Source: JAMQKA01 sp043951865 (GTDB lineage: Bacteria > Bacteroidota > Rhodothermia > Balneolales > Balneolaceae). Taken from it: a DNA stretch of 64,000 nt. Location of the stretch: contig NZ_JBINJF010000002.1 in assembly GCF_043951865.1 (NCBI RefSeq), forward strand, positions 1 to 64,000. The letters are read 5' to 3'. Under the pieces are notes generated by a model that was given only the letters and a program-made list of their open reading frames with translations, did no database searches and was not told where the DNA came from. The translations under genes and the position numbers were made by a program. Shown here one piece after another: positions 1 to 8,555 of this stretch (its first letter is position 1; every line of letters begins with the position of its first letter).

Positions 1-135
1 AGGGGGCTCGCAATCAGATTAGGGTACAAAAACGAGTGGAAGAGACTCTAAAGGTGACTTATGTTCCCTCTTAATATGTTTACCGGACAACAGTGGTTCC
101 AAAATGTGAATTGTGGCTCCAACGAAAAGACAGGC

Positions 136-354
136 ATGAATATAAATAAAGGATTTGTAGCAGTTCTGTATATATCCATACTGCTGTGCAGCACGGGATG
201 CTCGCAGGAAAAAGCGGTGGTACCGGCTCCGCTTTCACCTGAACAGCCGGTCAAGGGATGGATGATCTTGTCGGACAATGAGGAGGGCTCAAAAACCCCC
301 CGTTTTACCAGGTTTTTACCTTTATCGGAAAAATTGTTTGCGAATTCTTATTAA
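136..354 (+). CDS. short lipoprotein ORF, possible 5' remnant of a larger gene
   Basis: The open frame extends up to position 61, but the ATG at 136 gives a clean lipoprotein signal: a short charged start, a hydrophobic stretch and the lipobox STGC near residue 20, followed by QEKAVVPAP. The predicted protein is only 72 residues. After the stretch PVKGWMILSDNEEGS the sequence becomes low in character and stops at 352-354. That stretch looks to me like the beginning of a mature extracellular enzyme, so the ORF may be a truncated gene at the edge of the carbohydrate locus. I cannot name a family, and no continuation is visible in the other frames before susC. Confidence 0.4.
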   Translation: MNINKGFVAVLYISILLCSTGCSQEKAVVPAPLSPEQPVKGWMILSDNEEGSKTPRFTRFLPLSEKLFANSY

Positions 355-445
355 TTTATTTAATTAACGAGACCGACACACAAGCGAATGCCAAGAATAA
401 AAAGGACTTCGCATTCGCCTGCTCAGGGAAAAGGGAAGGAAAGAC

Positions 446-471
446 GCTGCAGAGATGCAGCTATTATTTTT
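446..471 (+). terminator. candidate terminator upstream of the sus operon
   Basis: GCTGCA (446-451) and TGCAGC (456-461) form a 6-bp stem with a 4-nt loop, followed by a T-rich run to 471. A second perfect inverted repeat, GCGAATGC (384-391) with GCATTCGC (411-418), lies just before it. Either could end transcription of the preceding short ORF. The stem is short, so this is tentative. Confidence 0.4.
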
Positions 472-481
472 CGCACTTTAC

Positions 482-524
482 TTAACCGGTTAAATTTTTT
501 TATTTATAATTACTTAACCGGTAA
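482..524. promoter_or_regulatory. paired LacI-type operators upstream of susC
   Basis: TTAACCGGTTAA at 482-493 is a perfect 12-bp palindrome with a central CG. A second near-copy, TTAACCGGTAA, lies at 514-524. The two centres are 32 bp apart, about three helical turns, so two dimers would bind on the same face of DNA. AT-rich sequence between and around them could hold the promoter. A palindrome with a central CG is typical of LacI/GalR-family operators. The regulator gene is not in this window, so the assignment is inference. Confidence 0.55.
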
Positions 525-575
525 CCCTATGGTAGGTAAGTCGGGATAACTAGAAATAATAACGAAGGTGATACT

Positions 576-3572
576 ATGGGAAAAACGAACAAAACATCGC
601 TACTAATTTTCGGATTGCTGGCAGGGCTTTTCTTCTGCTCGGCAATACCAATGTATGCACAGCAGATCAGTGGAACAGTCACAGACGCAGGCACCGGCGA
701 AACCTTGCCCGGTGTAAATGTTTTTTTGTCTGAAACACAAACCGGTACGGCAACCGATGCCGAGGGTAACTATCAAATTACTGGTATTGAGCCCGGTTCT
801 TACACGCTTGTCGCCTCTTTTGTAGGATATGAGCGATTTGAGACCACCGTTAACATATCTTCCGGCGAATCACTAACGCTGGATATAGAATTGAGCCAGG
901 GAACACTGCTTGGCGAAGACGTGGTCGTGGTCGGGTATGGTACCCAGCAGGAAAGTGCTGTGACCGGGGCGGTTTCTTCGGTGTCAGGTGATGACCTGAA
1001 CGAAGTGCCGGTTAATTCTATCGATCAGGGTCTGACGGGACAGTCGGCCGGGGTCGTGGTTTCTTCCGGAGGAACAAAGCCGGGAGATGGCGCTTCAATT
1101 CGGATTCGGGGGAACCGCTCCATCAACGCCAGTAATGAGCCACTTTACGTAGTGGACGGGGTACCCATTTCCGGCGGTATCCGGGACCTGAACCCGCAGG
1201 ATATTGAGTCGATTGAGATATTGAAGGATGCATCGGCCACCGCCATTTACGGTTCAAGAGGCTCGAACGGGGTTATCCTTGTAACAACCAATCGCGGTTA
1301 TGATGGAGAGATCTCCGTTGAGTACAGTGGTTCTATCGGCTTTACGAAGGCACTGAGAAAGATCGACGTAATGAACGGTGAAGAGTACGCGGAGTTAAAC
1401 CGTGAAGCTCATCGCCAGGCCGGGCAATACCAGAATGATTCGCAATTTCTGGAACCCGGGGAGCTGGAAAACCTGGAAAACGGGGTCTGGCAAGACTACC
1501 AGGAGATGATCCTGCAGACCGGTGCGCGCCATAACCACCAGCTGGGGATTTCCGGTGGAAATGAGACGACCCGGTATAACGTCTCGTTTGGCGGACTCGT
1601 CCAGGATGGGATTCTTGCCCCGGAAGATTACAGCCGGTACACTACCCGCCTGAATCTCGATTTTGACGTGACCGACAATATTACGATCGGTACTTCTACG
1701 CTGGCCAGCTACAGCGTTCAGAATGGGGGAGACCGCAATTTTTACGGTGAAGCGATCGCCAACAGCCCGCTCGGTGTCCCGTATGACGAAGAGGGAAATC
1801 TTCGATTCCAGCCAATCAATGACGGTCAGCGCTCCAATCCCTTGATTGAAGTGCAGCCTGAAACCTATGTGGATGAAGAGATCCGGCAGCGCTTGTTGAG
1901 CAATATCTTTGCCGATATTGACTTTACTGACAACCTGAATTTCCGGGTCAATTTCGCGCCTGACATCAGCTATGAGCGCGATAACGATTACCAGGCCTCC
2001 CGTTCGCGAGCCCAGTTCCTGGGACCGGCCGCTGCTCAGAAAGGGGAAGACTATCGTTTTGAGTATACGTGGGAGAACATTGTGAATTACCAGCAGACCG
2101 TTGGTGAAAATCACACGTTCGATGTAACGGGCTTGTTCAGTATGCAGGAGTTTAACCAGGAGACGGCATCCACCTCGGTACGTGGTATCCCGGTGGAAAC
2201 CATGGAACTTTACAACTTTGGCGCTGCCGAGGAAATCCTGGGAGCGGAAACCGGTTACGTTAAATGGACCCTGCTCTCGACAATGCTCCGGTTAAACTAC
2301 AATTACGACGAACGGTATTTTATTACGGCCACCGGTCGCCGCGATGGGTCGTCGCGCTTTGGCGAAGAGAACAAGTACGGGTTCTTTCCTTCAGTTGCGG
2401 TTTCCTGGAATATCGCCAACGAAGATTTCTTTCCCGGAGATGCGCTGTTCAACGACCTGAGGCTTCGTGTCAGCTGGGGTAAAACCGGGCAAACCGGTAT
2501 CGATCCCTATCAGACGCAGGGATTGCTCGCACGCACCCAGTACAATTACGGGGGCGATGCGGCATTTGGATTTGAACCTTCCCAGATTGCCAACCCGGAG
2601 CTGAAATGGGAGACAACGACATCCACCAACCTTGGAATCGAGTTTGCGATACTTGACTCGAGAATCAGCGGTGGCATCGACGTATATCGACAGGAGACGT
2701 CCGACCTGCTGCTCGAGCGGCAGCTGCCCATTACCAGTGGATATTCCAGTATTTTGGAGAATGTCGGATCCACCCGCAACACCGGTATTGAGGGGTCGAT
2801 TTCTGCTGATATTATCCAGGCTACCGGCCGTGATGCCTTCCAGTGGGGCGTTGACCTGAATCTCGCCTCCAACAAAGAGGAGATCGTTGAACTCTACGGC
2901 GGAACGCAGGATGATGTCGGAAACGAGTGGTTCATCGGCGAGCCGATTGATGTGTTTTATGACTATGATCAGGTGGGCGTATGGCAGCTTGATGAAGAGG
3001 CTGAAGCCCAGAATTATGATCAGATCCCGGGGGAAATCAGGGTCAGAGATGTTAACAACGACGACCAGATCAATGCCGCCGACCGTGTTATTATCGGCCA
3101 GGAGATGCCGAAGCTGACGGGTGGACTGAATACCCGGTTCAGCTACAAGGGCGTAGACCTGTCGGTCTTCCTGTACGGCAACTTCGGCCACACCATTGAC
3201 AGCGGTATCCACGATGATGCCCTGGTGGGTCGGTACAACGAGTTCGATGTGGATTACTGGACGCCGGAAAACCCGGTGAACCGGCATCCGCAACCGACGA
3301 TCAACCGGGAATTCCCGATTTATAATAGTGCTCGTCACTATTATGATGGCGATTTTGTCAAAGTCCGGAATGTGGTGTTAGGCTATAACCTTCCGAGCCA
3401 TATTGTTCAGCAGACGCTCGGGATACAGCGACTCCGGGTATATGCCAATGCACAGCAGCCACTTATCATCTCACCTTATGTGCAAAACCACCGCGGTATC
3501 GATCCTGAAAATCCCGGAACCGGTACCCCGGCCCAGTGGCAAATGAACTTCGGAATCAACATAACATTTTAA
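576..3572 (+). CDS. SusC/RagA-family TonB-dependent outer-membrane transporter
   Basis: This 998-residue outer-membrane protein should import a glycan or oligosaccharide with energy from TonB. Residues 1-28 are a signal peptide ending MYAQ. Residues about 30-110 form a CarboxypepD_reg-like beta-sandwich. About 115-235 is the plug domain, with VVVVGYGTQ at its start, SIRIRGNRS, LYVVDGVPI and SRGSNGVILV near its end. The rest is a 22-strand-type barrel ending in an aromatic residue (NITF). The start is supported by GAAGGTG at 564-570, five bases before the ATG. The SusD partner follows after 21 bp, so the two surely form one complex. The paired palindromes at 482-524 suggest repression by a LacI-type regulator. 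Confidence 0.95.
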   Translation: MGKTNKTSLLIFGLLAGLFFCSAIPMYAQQISGTVTDAGTGETLPGVNVFLSETQTGTATDAEGNYQITGIEPGSYTLVASFVGYERFETTVNISSGESLTLDIELSQGTLLGEDVVVVGYGTQQESAVTGAVSSVSGDDLNEVPVNSIDQGLTGQSAGVVVSSGGTKPGDGASIRIRGNRSINASNEPLYVVDGVPISGGIRDLNPQDIESIEILKDASATAIYGSRGSNGVILVTTNRGYDGEISVEYSGSIGFTKALRKIDVMNGEEYAELNREAHRQAGQYQNDSQFLEPGELENLENGVWQDYQEMILQTGARHNHQLGISGGNETTRYNVSFGGLVQDGILAPEDYSRYTTRLNLDFDVTDNITIGTSTLASYSVQNGGDRNFYGEAIANSPLGVPYDEEGNLRFQPINDGQRSNPLIEVQPETYVDEEIRQRLLSNIFADIDFTDNLNFRVNFAPDISYERDNDYQASRSRAQFLGPAAAQKGEDYRFEYTWENIVNYQQTVGENHTFDVTGLFSMQEFNQETASTSVRGIPVETMELYNFGAAEEILGAETGYVKWTLLSTMLRLNYNYDERYFITATGRRDGSSRFGEENKYGFFPSVAVSWNIANEDFFPGDALFNDLRLRVSWGKTGQTGIDPYQTQGLLARTQYNYGGDAAFGFEPSQIANPELKWETTTSTNLGIEFAILDSRISGGIDVYRQETSDLLLERQLPITSGYSSILENVGSTRNTGIEGSISADIIQATGRDAFQWGVDLNLASNKEEIVELYGGTQDDVGNEWFIGEPIDVFYDYDQVGVWQLDEEAEAQNYDQIPGEIRVRDVNNDDQINAADRVIIGQEMPKLTGGLNTRFSYKGVDLSVFLYGNFGHTIDSGIHDDALVGRYNEFDVDYWTPENPVNRHPQPTINREFPIYNSARHYYDGDFVKVRNVVLGYNLPSHIVQQTLGIQRLRVYANAQQPLIISPYVQNHRGIDPENPGTGTPAQWQMNFGINITF

Positions 3573-3593
3573 CACAACCAACCGGATAACATT

Positions 3594-5288
3594 ATGAATA
3601 AGTATCTAAGAATATTTGCAATTGTAATGATAGCGGGGCTGGTGGCTTCCTGCTCGGATTTTTTGGAGGAGGATGTTAAAACCCAGGTAAGTAACGAGCG
3701 GTATAGTACCCCCGAAGGCTTCAACGAGGCGGTGAATTCGGCTTATTCCTACCTGCGGACCTTTTACGGGACCGAGGAGGGACTGACGGCCACCGTTTTT
3801 GGCACCGACACCTACCGCGAGGGGGCTGACGGTGACTTTAAAGCCATGAACCGGTACAGCAACGAGTTTGACTCATTCTCCTACCCGATCGAGTCAATCT
3901 GGAGAAATATGTACCGCGGTATCAACATCACCAATACGGTGATTGCCCGCTCCGAGGGCGGCGTTGAAGGATTGAGTGGAGAAGAAGTGACACGCAGAAC
4001 AGCCGAAGTGCGGTTCCTGCGGGGACACTTCTACTTTATCCTTGTACAGTTCTTTGGACCCGTTCACCTCACAACCGAGGAAACCGAGGGAGTTGAACTG
4101 GAGGCTTCACGTGCGCCAATCAGTGATGTCTATGACCAGATCATCAGTGACCTGGAGTTTGCGGCAAACAACCTGCCGGTAGAGCCTGAACAGTACGGCC
4201 GGGCTACCAAGCCTGCTGCCGAGCACCTGCTCTCAAGGGTCTTTTTAACCCGCGCTACAACCGACGCAGCGGGATCCAATGACTACGAGATGGCAGCCAA
4301 CCTGGCCGAAACGGTCATCGACGACTACAACTTCCAGCTCCTGGATGACTACGGAGATATTTTTGCGGTCGGAAATGAGCAGAATGCCGAGGTGATCTGG
4401 GCCGTTCAGTACTCCGAGAACTCTCTTGTAAACGGTACGCCGGACCACGACCTGTTCCGGGGCGGCAACTCCTCGCATCTCTATTTTAACTTTCCGTATG
4501 ACCAGGAACCGGGGCTGTTTCGTACCGTTGAGTTCGGGCGTCCGTTCCGTCGCTTCCGTCCTACGGAGTTTACCACCCAGGAGATGTTCCACGTGGACGA
4601 CCGCGATGTGGACTCCCGGTACAAGAAAACCTTCAAGGATGCATTCCGCGTGATCGATCCGGGCACCTACTCCAACGTTGACGGAGTGGAAGTGACCTTC
4701 GCCGAGGGAGATACGGCGATCTGGTTCCCGGGATATAATATGCCGCTTTCCGAGCAGCAAACCTACAATATGCAGGTGATTACGCCGGAAGAGTACAACT
4801 TCATTAACTTCCCGCCGCTCTGGAAGCACACCGATCCCAACCGGGCCAGCGTCAATGAAACGGGTGGATCGCGCGACTGGATGGCCTTCCGGCTGGCTGA
4901 ATCTCACCTGATCGCCGCTGAAGCTTACTACTATATGGACGGTGCAGGTTCGCCGGATGCCATCGCACACCTGAATGCGGTACGAGAACGAGCCGCCTGG
5001 CCGGGAGAAGAAGCAACCATGGCTGCTGAGACAGCCCAGCTGCTGGCCAGCGACGGCATCGACTTCATCCTGGATGAACGGGGACGCGAGCTCCTGGGTG
5101 AGGGATTCCGCTGGTTTGACCTGAAACGAACCGGAAAGCTGGTGGAAAGAGCCACCCAGTACAACCCGGATACCGTTCCCCCGACAGGTGGACTGGAAGA
5201 GTTTCACAACCTGAGACCGATACCGCAGTCTCAAATTGACTTGACAGATGGCGGTGAAAGTGCATTTCCCCAAAACCCCGGTTACTAG
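3594..5288 (+). CDS. SusD/RagB-family surface glycan-binding lipoprotein
   Basis: The 564-residue protein is the lipid-anchored lid partner of the SusC transporter just upstream and captures substrate at the cell surface. The signal peptide ends in the lipobox VASC with Cys20 as lipidation site, followed by SDFLEEDVKTQVS, a typical SusD start. The helical TPR-like body is recognisable from the ESIWRNMYRGINITNTV segment, the RFLRGHFYFILVQFFGPV segment and the C-terminal half with ERGRELLGEGFRWFDLKRTG. It ends FPQNPGY, as many SusD proteins do. Specificity cannot be read from sequence. A strong hairpin follows the gene. Confidence 0.95.
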   Translation: MNKYLRIFAIVMIAGLVASCSDFLEEDVKTQVSNERYSTPEGFNEAVNSAYSYLRTFYGTEEGLTATVFGTDTYREGADGDFKAMNRYSNEFDSFSYPIESIWRNMYRGINITNTVIARSEGGVEGLSGEEVTRRTAEVRFLRGHFYFILVQFFGPVHLTTEETEGVELEASRAPISDVYDQIISDLEFAANNLPVEPEQYGRATKPAAEHLLSRVFLTRATTDAAGSNDYEMAANLAETVIDDYNFQLLDDYGDIFAVGNEQNAEVIWAVQYSENSLVNGTPDHDLFRGGNSSHLYFNFPYDQEPGLFRTVEFGRPFRRFRPTEFTTQEMFHVDDRDVDSRYKKTFKDAFRVIDPGTYSNVDGVEVTFAEGDTAIWFPGYNMPLSEQQTYNMQVITPEEYNFINFPPLWKHTDPNRASVNETGGSRDWMAFRLAESHLIAAEAYYYMDGAGSPDAIAHLNAVRERAAWPGEEATMAAETAQLLASDGIDFILDERGRELLGEGFRWFDLKRTGKLVERATQYNPDTVPPTGGLEEFHNLRPIPQSQIDLTDGGESAFPQNPGY

Positions 5289-5316
5289 AGATAGATAGGA
5301 CCGGAACCTTGACATG

Positions 5317-5346
5317 AGTGGCAGGCATGTACATGCTTGCCACTTT
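5317..5346 (+). terminator. hairpin terminator after susD
   Basis: GTGGCAGGCATG (5318-5329) pairs with CATGCTTGCCAC (5332-5343), 11 of 12 positions plus one G-T wobble, with a 2-nt centre, followed by TTT. It lies 29 bp after susD. It could attenuate transcription between the susCD pair and the downstream enzymes. Confidence 0.6.
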
Positions 5347-5419
5347 ATGTCATTTTACCATTTTATAACTGTTTAAATATGACCTATCACATGCTAATAT
5401 TTGATTTTTACAGAAGAAT

Positions 5420-6787
5420 ATGAGTAATACTGAAAACAAGAACCGCATTACGCGCAAAGAGTTTTTAACAACATCGGCTATCTTGTCTGCGGGCCTCTCT
5501 ACAGGAATTAGTGCCAAAAGTTATGAAAATATTATCGGTGCCAATGACCGGGTACGCGTGGGTGTTGTCGGCTTCTCGAATCGAGCCAGGGGATCGCTGA
5601 TCCCATCTTTTCTGGATCATGCCGATGAACTGAATTTTGAATTGACCGCGGTTTCGGATATATGGAACAAGCGCCGAAATGAAGGAGCCGCATTTATACG
5701 CAAACAGTCCGGCCAAAAAATTGCGAAAGCCCGTAACAACGAGGAATTATATGACGAGTACGACCTGGATGCGGTCATTATCAGTACGGCCGATTTCCAG
5801 CACGCACTGCACTGCAAGCAGGCGGTAGAGGCAGGGTGCGATGTGTACGTGGAAAAACCGTTTGCCGAAACGATGCAGGACAACCGGGCGGCGTTGAAAG
5901 CGGTCAATGAGAGTAACAAAATTGTACAGGTTGGTTCGCAGCGGAGGAGCGGGCGAAACTACCATGCCGCCGAAAATTATATAAAATCAGGTAAATTCGG
6001 AGATATCGTAAGTGTTGAAATGACCTGGAATGTGAATCAGCCGGGCCGCTGGCGCCTTCCGGAACTCACCAGGGAAATTGAAAAAGAGGATACGGACTGG
6101 GAGCGGTACCTGATGAACCGTTCCTATGAGCCATGGGACCCGCGCAAGTATTTGGAATATCGTCTCTTCTGGCCCTATTCTTCGGGTATACCCGGGCAGT
6201 GGATGTCGCACCAGATCGATACCGTGCACTGGTTCAGCGGGCTGCCGCATCCGCGCAGCGTATCAGCCAACGGCGGCATATACCTGTGGAAAGATGGCCG
6301 CGAAAACTTCGATACGATGACCGCCGTATTTGATTACGGTCCGCTGGACGATCCGTCGGAAGGATTCCAGGTGGTCTACTCCTCGCGGTTTACCAATTCT
6401 GCGGGAGGCGTAAAAGAGATCTATTTCTCCAACGCCGGGGAGCTGAACCTGAGTACGAATAAAGTTACTCCCAACGGTGGACTGCGCGAGCGCCACGCGT
6501 CGGCAATGGGCATGGAGCCCAACCTGCTCGAAGAGCAGTCGCTCTCGGATGCCGCCGGTGCGGAAACCAGTGCCAATACTGGTGTCGACAATATGACCTC
6601 GGCCCACATGAGGAACTGGATGCAATGCGTGCGAAGCCGCAAAAAGCCGAACGCCGATGTTCGAGCGGGTTACAATCACTCCATTGCCAATATTATGACC
6701 ACAGCCGCACTTCGTACAGGCCGGCAGGTGACATTCGATGAGGAGAACCAGGAAGTGATGGCGGGAGGCGACGTATTTAAATATTAG
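5420..6787 (+). CDS. exported Gfo/Idh/MocA-family oxidoreductase
   Basis: A 455-residue NAD(P)-dependent sugar oxidoreductase of the Gfo/Idh/MocA family. The N-terminus, ITRKEFLTTSAILSAGLSTG, resembles a twin-arginine signal with the second Arg replaced by Lys, so export to the periplasm with bound cofactor is likely. The Rossmann fold begins at VRVGVVGF (about residue 46), and the family EKP motif appears as YVEKPFAE near residue 150. The C-terminal half is the substrate-binding alpha/beta domain. Secreted members are common in glycan loci, where some oxidise glycosides at C3. Here the neighbours (SusCD, DUF6807, and a DUF1080 protein at 20428-21138) make such a role plausible but unproven. 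Confidence 0.88.
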   Translation: MSNTENKNRITRKEFLTTSAILSAGLSTGISAKSYENIIGANDRVRVGVVGFSNRARGSLIPSFLDHADELNFELTAVSDIWNKRRNEGAAFIRKQSGQKIAKARNNEELYDEYDLDAVIISTADFQHALHCKQAVEAGCDVYVEKPFAETMQDNRAALKAVNESNKIVQVGSQRRSGRNYHAAENYIKSGKFGDIVSVEMTWNVNQPGRWRLPELTREIEKEDTDWERYLMNRSYEPWDPRKYLEYRLFWPYSSGIPGQWMSHQIDTVHWFSGLPHPRSVSANGGIYLWKDGRENFDTMTAVFDYGPLDDPSEGFQVVYSSRFTNSAGGVKEIYFSNAGELNLSTNKVTPNGGLRERHASAMGMEPNLLEEQSLSDAAGAETSANTGVDNMTSAHMRNWMQCVRSRKKPNADVRAGYNHSIANIMTTAALRTGRQVTFDEENQEVMAGGDVFKY

Positions 6788-6879
6788 GGTTATTTTTCCG
6801 TATATACACTTCGGTACTTTTTTTCGAGCTCTTTTTTGTTTGTACGTAAAAGAGATGCAGCATCGCCTTTTCCGGGCCA

Positions 6880-7986
6880 GTGCGTAAAAAGGCAAATGAT
6901 ACAAATTATTCCATTATTGTGTATAGAATTTGTAGTATCGCTAAATATATAGGCACCTTGCTGGCCGCAACACTGCTTGTGGCGTTCAGCGGTGCGAAAT
7001 TTGGGGAGGATTCGTCCATAAAACTGATTCACAAACAAGAACAACATAAAGTTGAGGTACGGTTTGACGGGCAGCTGTTTACCAGCTACCTCTATTCCCC
7101 GGAATTTAAAAAACCGGTGCTGTATCCTATTAAAACCCAGCATAGCAATCAGGTTACGCGGGGCTATCCGCTGGAACCGCAACCCGGGGAACGGGCGGAT
7201 CATCCGCATCATGTGGGGTTGTGGCTCAATTATGGTGATGTGAACGGGCTGGACTTCTGGAATAATTCCGATGCCGTCCCCCCCGGGGAAGAAGACGAGT
7301 ACGGGACGGTGGTTCACCGGAGTATCGACAATATCGAAAGCGGTAGCCGTAAAGGTCTGCTCGAGGTAACCCACGACTGGGTGGGACCCGGCGGGAAGCC
7401 CCTGCTGGAAGAGCAAGCCACCTTTATTTTTCGGAGCTCGGGTAACAAAAGAATTATTGACCGGATTACCACGCTGCAGGCACTGGACGAGAAGGTTTCC
7501 CTGCGGGATAACAAGGAAGGCATGCTGGGACTAAGGGTTGCCCGGGAGCTGGAGCATCCCTCCGATGAACCGGTGCTTTTAATCGATGAATCCGGTCGGC
7601 CGGCGGACCGGGAGGTCGTCGATAACGAAGGAGTGAGCGGTACCTACCTCAGCAGCAGCGGGATCGAAGGTCCGGAGGTGTGGGGCACACGCGCCCGCTG
7701 GATGAACTTGTCCGGTCAAATTGAAGGCGAGCAGGTATCGGTGGCGATACTGGATCACCCTGAAAATGTGGGCTTCCCAACCTACTGGCACGCCCGGGGA
7801 TACGGCCTGTTTGCGGCCAATCCACTGGGACAGAAAGCGTTGAGCGGTGGACAGAAGGAACTCAATTTTGAGTTGGCGGCCGGCCGGTCCATGACGTTCA
7901 GGCACCGGGTTATCATCTATTCCGGCCAGGCGGCTTCTGACAGCGAACTGGATCAGGATTGGGAACAATTCCGTGATACGTTTTAA
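6880..7986 (+). CDS. DUF6807 (PmoA-like) secreted protein, copy 1
   Basis: The 368-residue protein belongs to the DUF6807 family, often mislabelled 'methane oxygenase PmoA'. The frame opens with GTG at 6880; a hydrophobic segment (IGTLLAATLLVAFSGA) at about residues 25-40 suggests a signal peptide or anchor. The signature is RGYPLEPQPGERADHPHHVG followed by LWLNYGDVNGLDFW: a cluster of His and Asp residues that could bind a metal or sugar. Biochemical function is not known to me; family members sit beside Gfo/Idh/MocA oxidoreductases in carbohydrate loci, as here. A second, more divergent copy is at 13528-14766. Confidence 0.8.
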   Translation: MRKKANDTNYSIIVYRICSIAKYIGTLLAATLLVAFSGAKFGEDSSIKLIHKQEQHKVEVRFDGQLFTSYLYSPEFKKPVLYPIKTQHSNQVTRGYPLEPQPGERADHPHHVGLWLNYGDVNGLDFWNNSDAVPPGEEDEYGTVVHRSIDNIESGSRKGLLEVTHDWVGPGGKPLLEEQATFIFRSSGNKRIIDRITTLQALDEKVSLRDNKEGMLGLRVARELEHPSDEPVLLIDESGRPADREVVDNEGVSGTYLSSSGIEGPEVWGTRARWMNLSGQIEGEQVSVAILDHPENVGFPTYWHARGYGLFAANPLGQKALSGGQKELNFELAAGRSMTFRHRVIIYSGQAASDSELDQDWEQFRDTF

Positions 7987-8063
7987 GACCAGCCGGCTTA
8001 CGTTGAAAGAATCCGTGTATGAATCGGTATAACAAACTATCATTAAAAACAATATTAAATAAT

Positions 8064-8519
8064 ATGAAAATAGCAGATTTGAATAAGACCGAAGGACGTA
8101 CCTTTCCCGCGCGACGTCTTACGAAAAATATTGTGGGAGGAAGTTCAAGCATACAGGCAGAAAACTTCAGCCTTGGACTCGTAACGCTCGAACCAAACGG
8201 GGGACAGGTGCCCTGGCACAACCATGAACAGGAGGAGATCTATATGATCCTGGAGGGTACCGGTGAGATATGTGTCGGTACCGAACGGCAGCAGATCATC
8301 GGCGGGCAGACCGTGTATATCCCCTCAAACGAGTTCCACCAGCTGACCAACATTGGCGATGAACCGCTGAAGTTTGTGTATTGCTACGGTCCGGCCGGCG
8401 ATGTCGCTCACTGGAAGCAGGAGCTGAAGGGAACCTTGCCGCGGGCCGGTGAAGATGTTCCGCCGCTTCCGGAGGGGGCCCGGCCGCAGTGCACGGAACC
8501 TGCCGAGGAGTACAAATAA
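8064..8519 (+). CDS. single-domain cupin protein
   Basis: A 151-residue cupin from the ATG at 8064 (MKIADLNKTEGR); an in-frame ATG at 8019 is also possible. The two cupin motifs are visible: PWHNHEQEEIYMILEGTGE, carrying two His and Glu as likely metal ligands, and YIPSNEFHQLTNIG with the third His. There is no signal peptide, so it should be cytosolic. Small cupins in sugar operons often act as isomerases, epimerases or sensors of the pathway sugar. It lies about 80 bp after the DUF6807 gene and 36 bp before an oxidoreductase gene, consistent with one operon. The specific reaction is unknown. Confidence 0.82.
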   Translation: MKIADLNKTEGRTFPARRLTKNIVGGSSSIQAENFSLGLVTLEPNGGQVPWHNHEQEEIYMILEGTGEICVGTERQQIIGGQTVYIPSNEFHQLTNIGDEPLKFVYCYGPAGDVAHWKQELKGTLPRAGEDVPPLPEGARPQCTEPAEEYK

Positions 8520-8555
8520 TACGCAATCAACAAACATTTAGATTTTACCAGGCAC

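Noticed and set aside
291..301. A poly-A/poly-C run in the short lipoprotein ORF as a frameshift like the one at 48046
   Set aside because: Neither alternative frame continues with recognisable sequence before susC, so there is no support for a corrected product.
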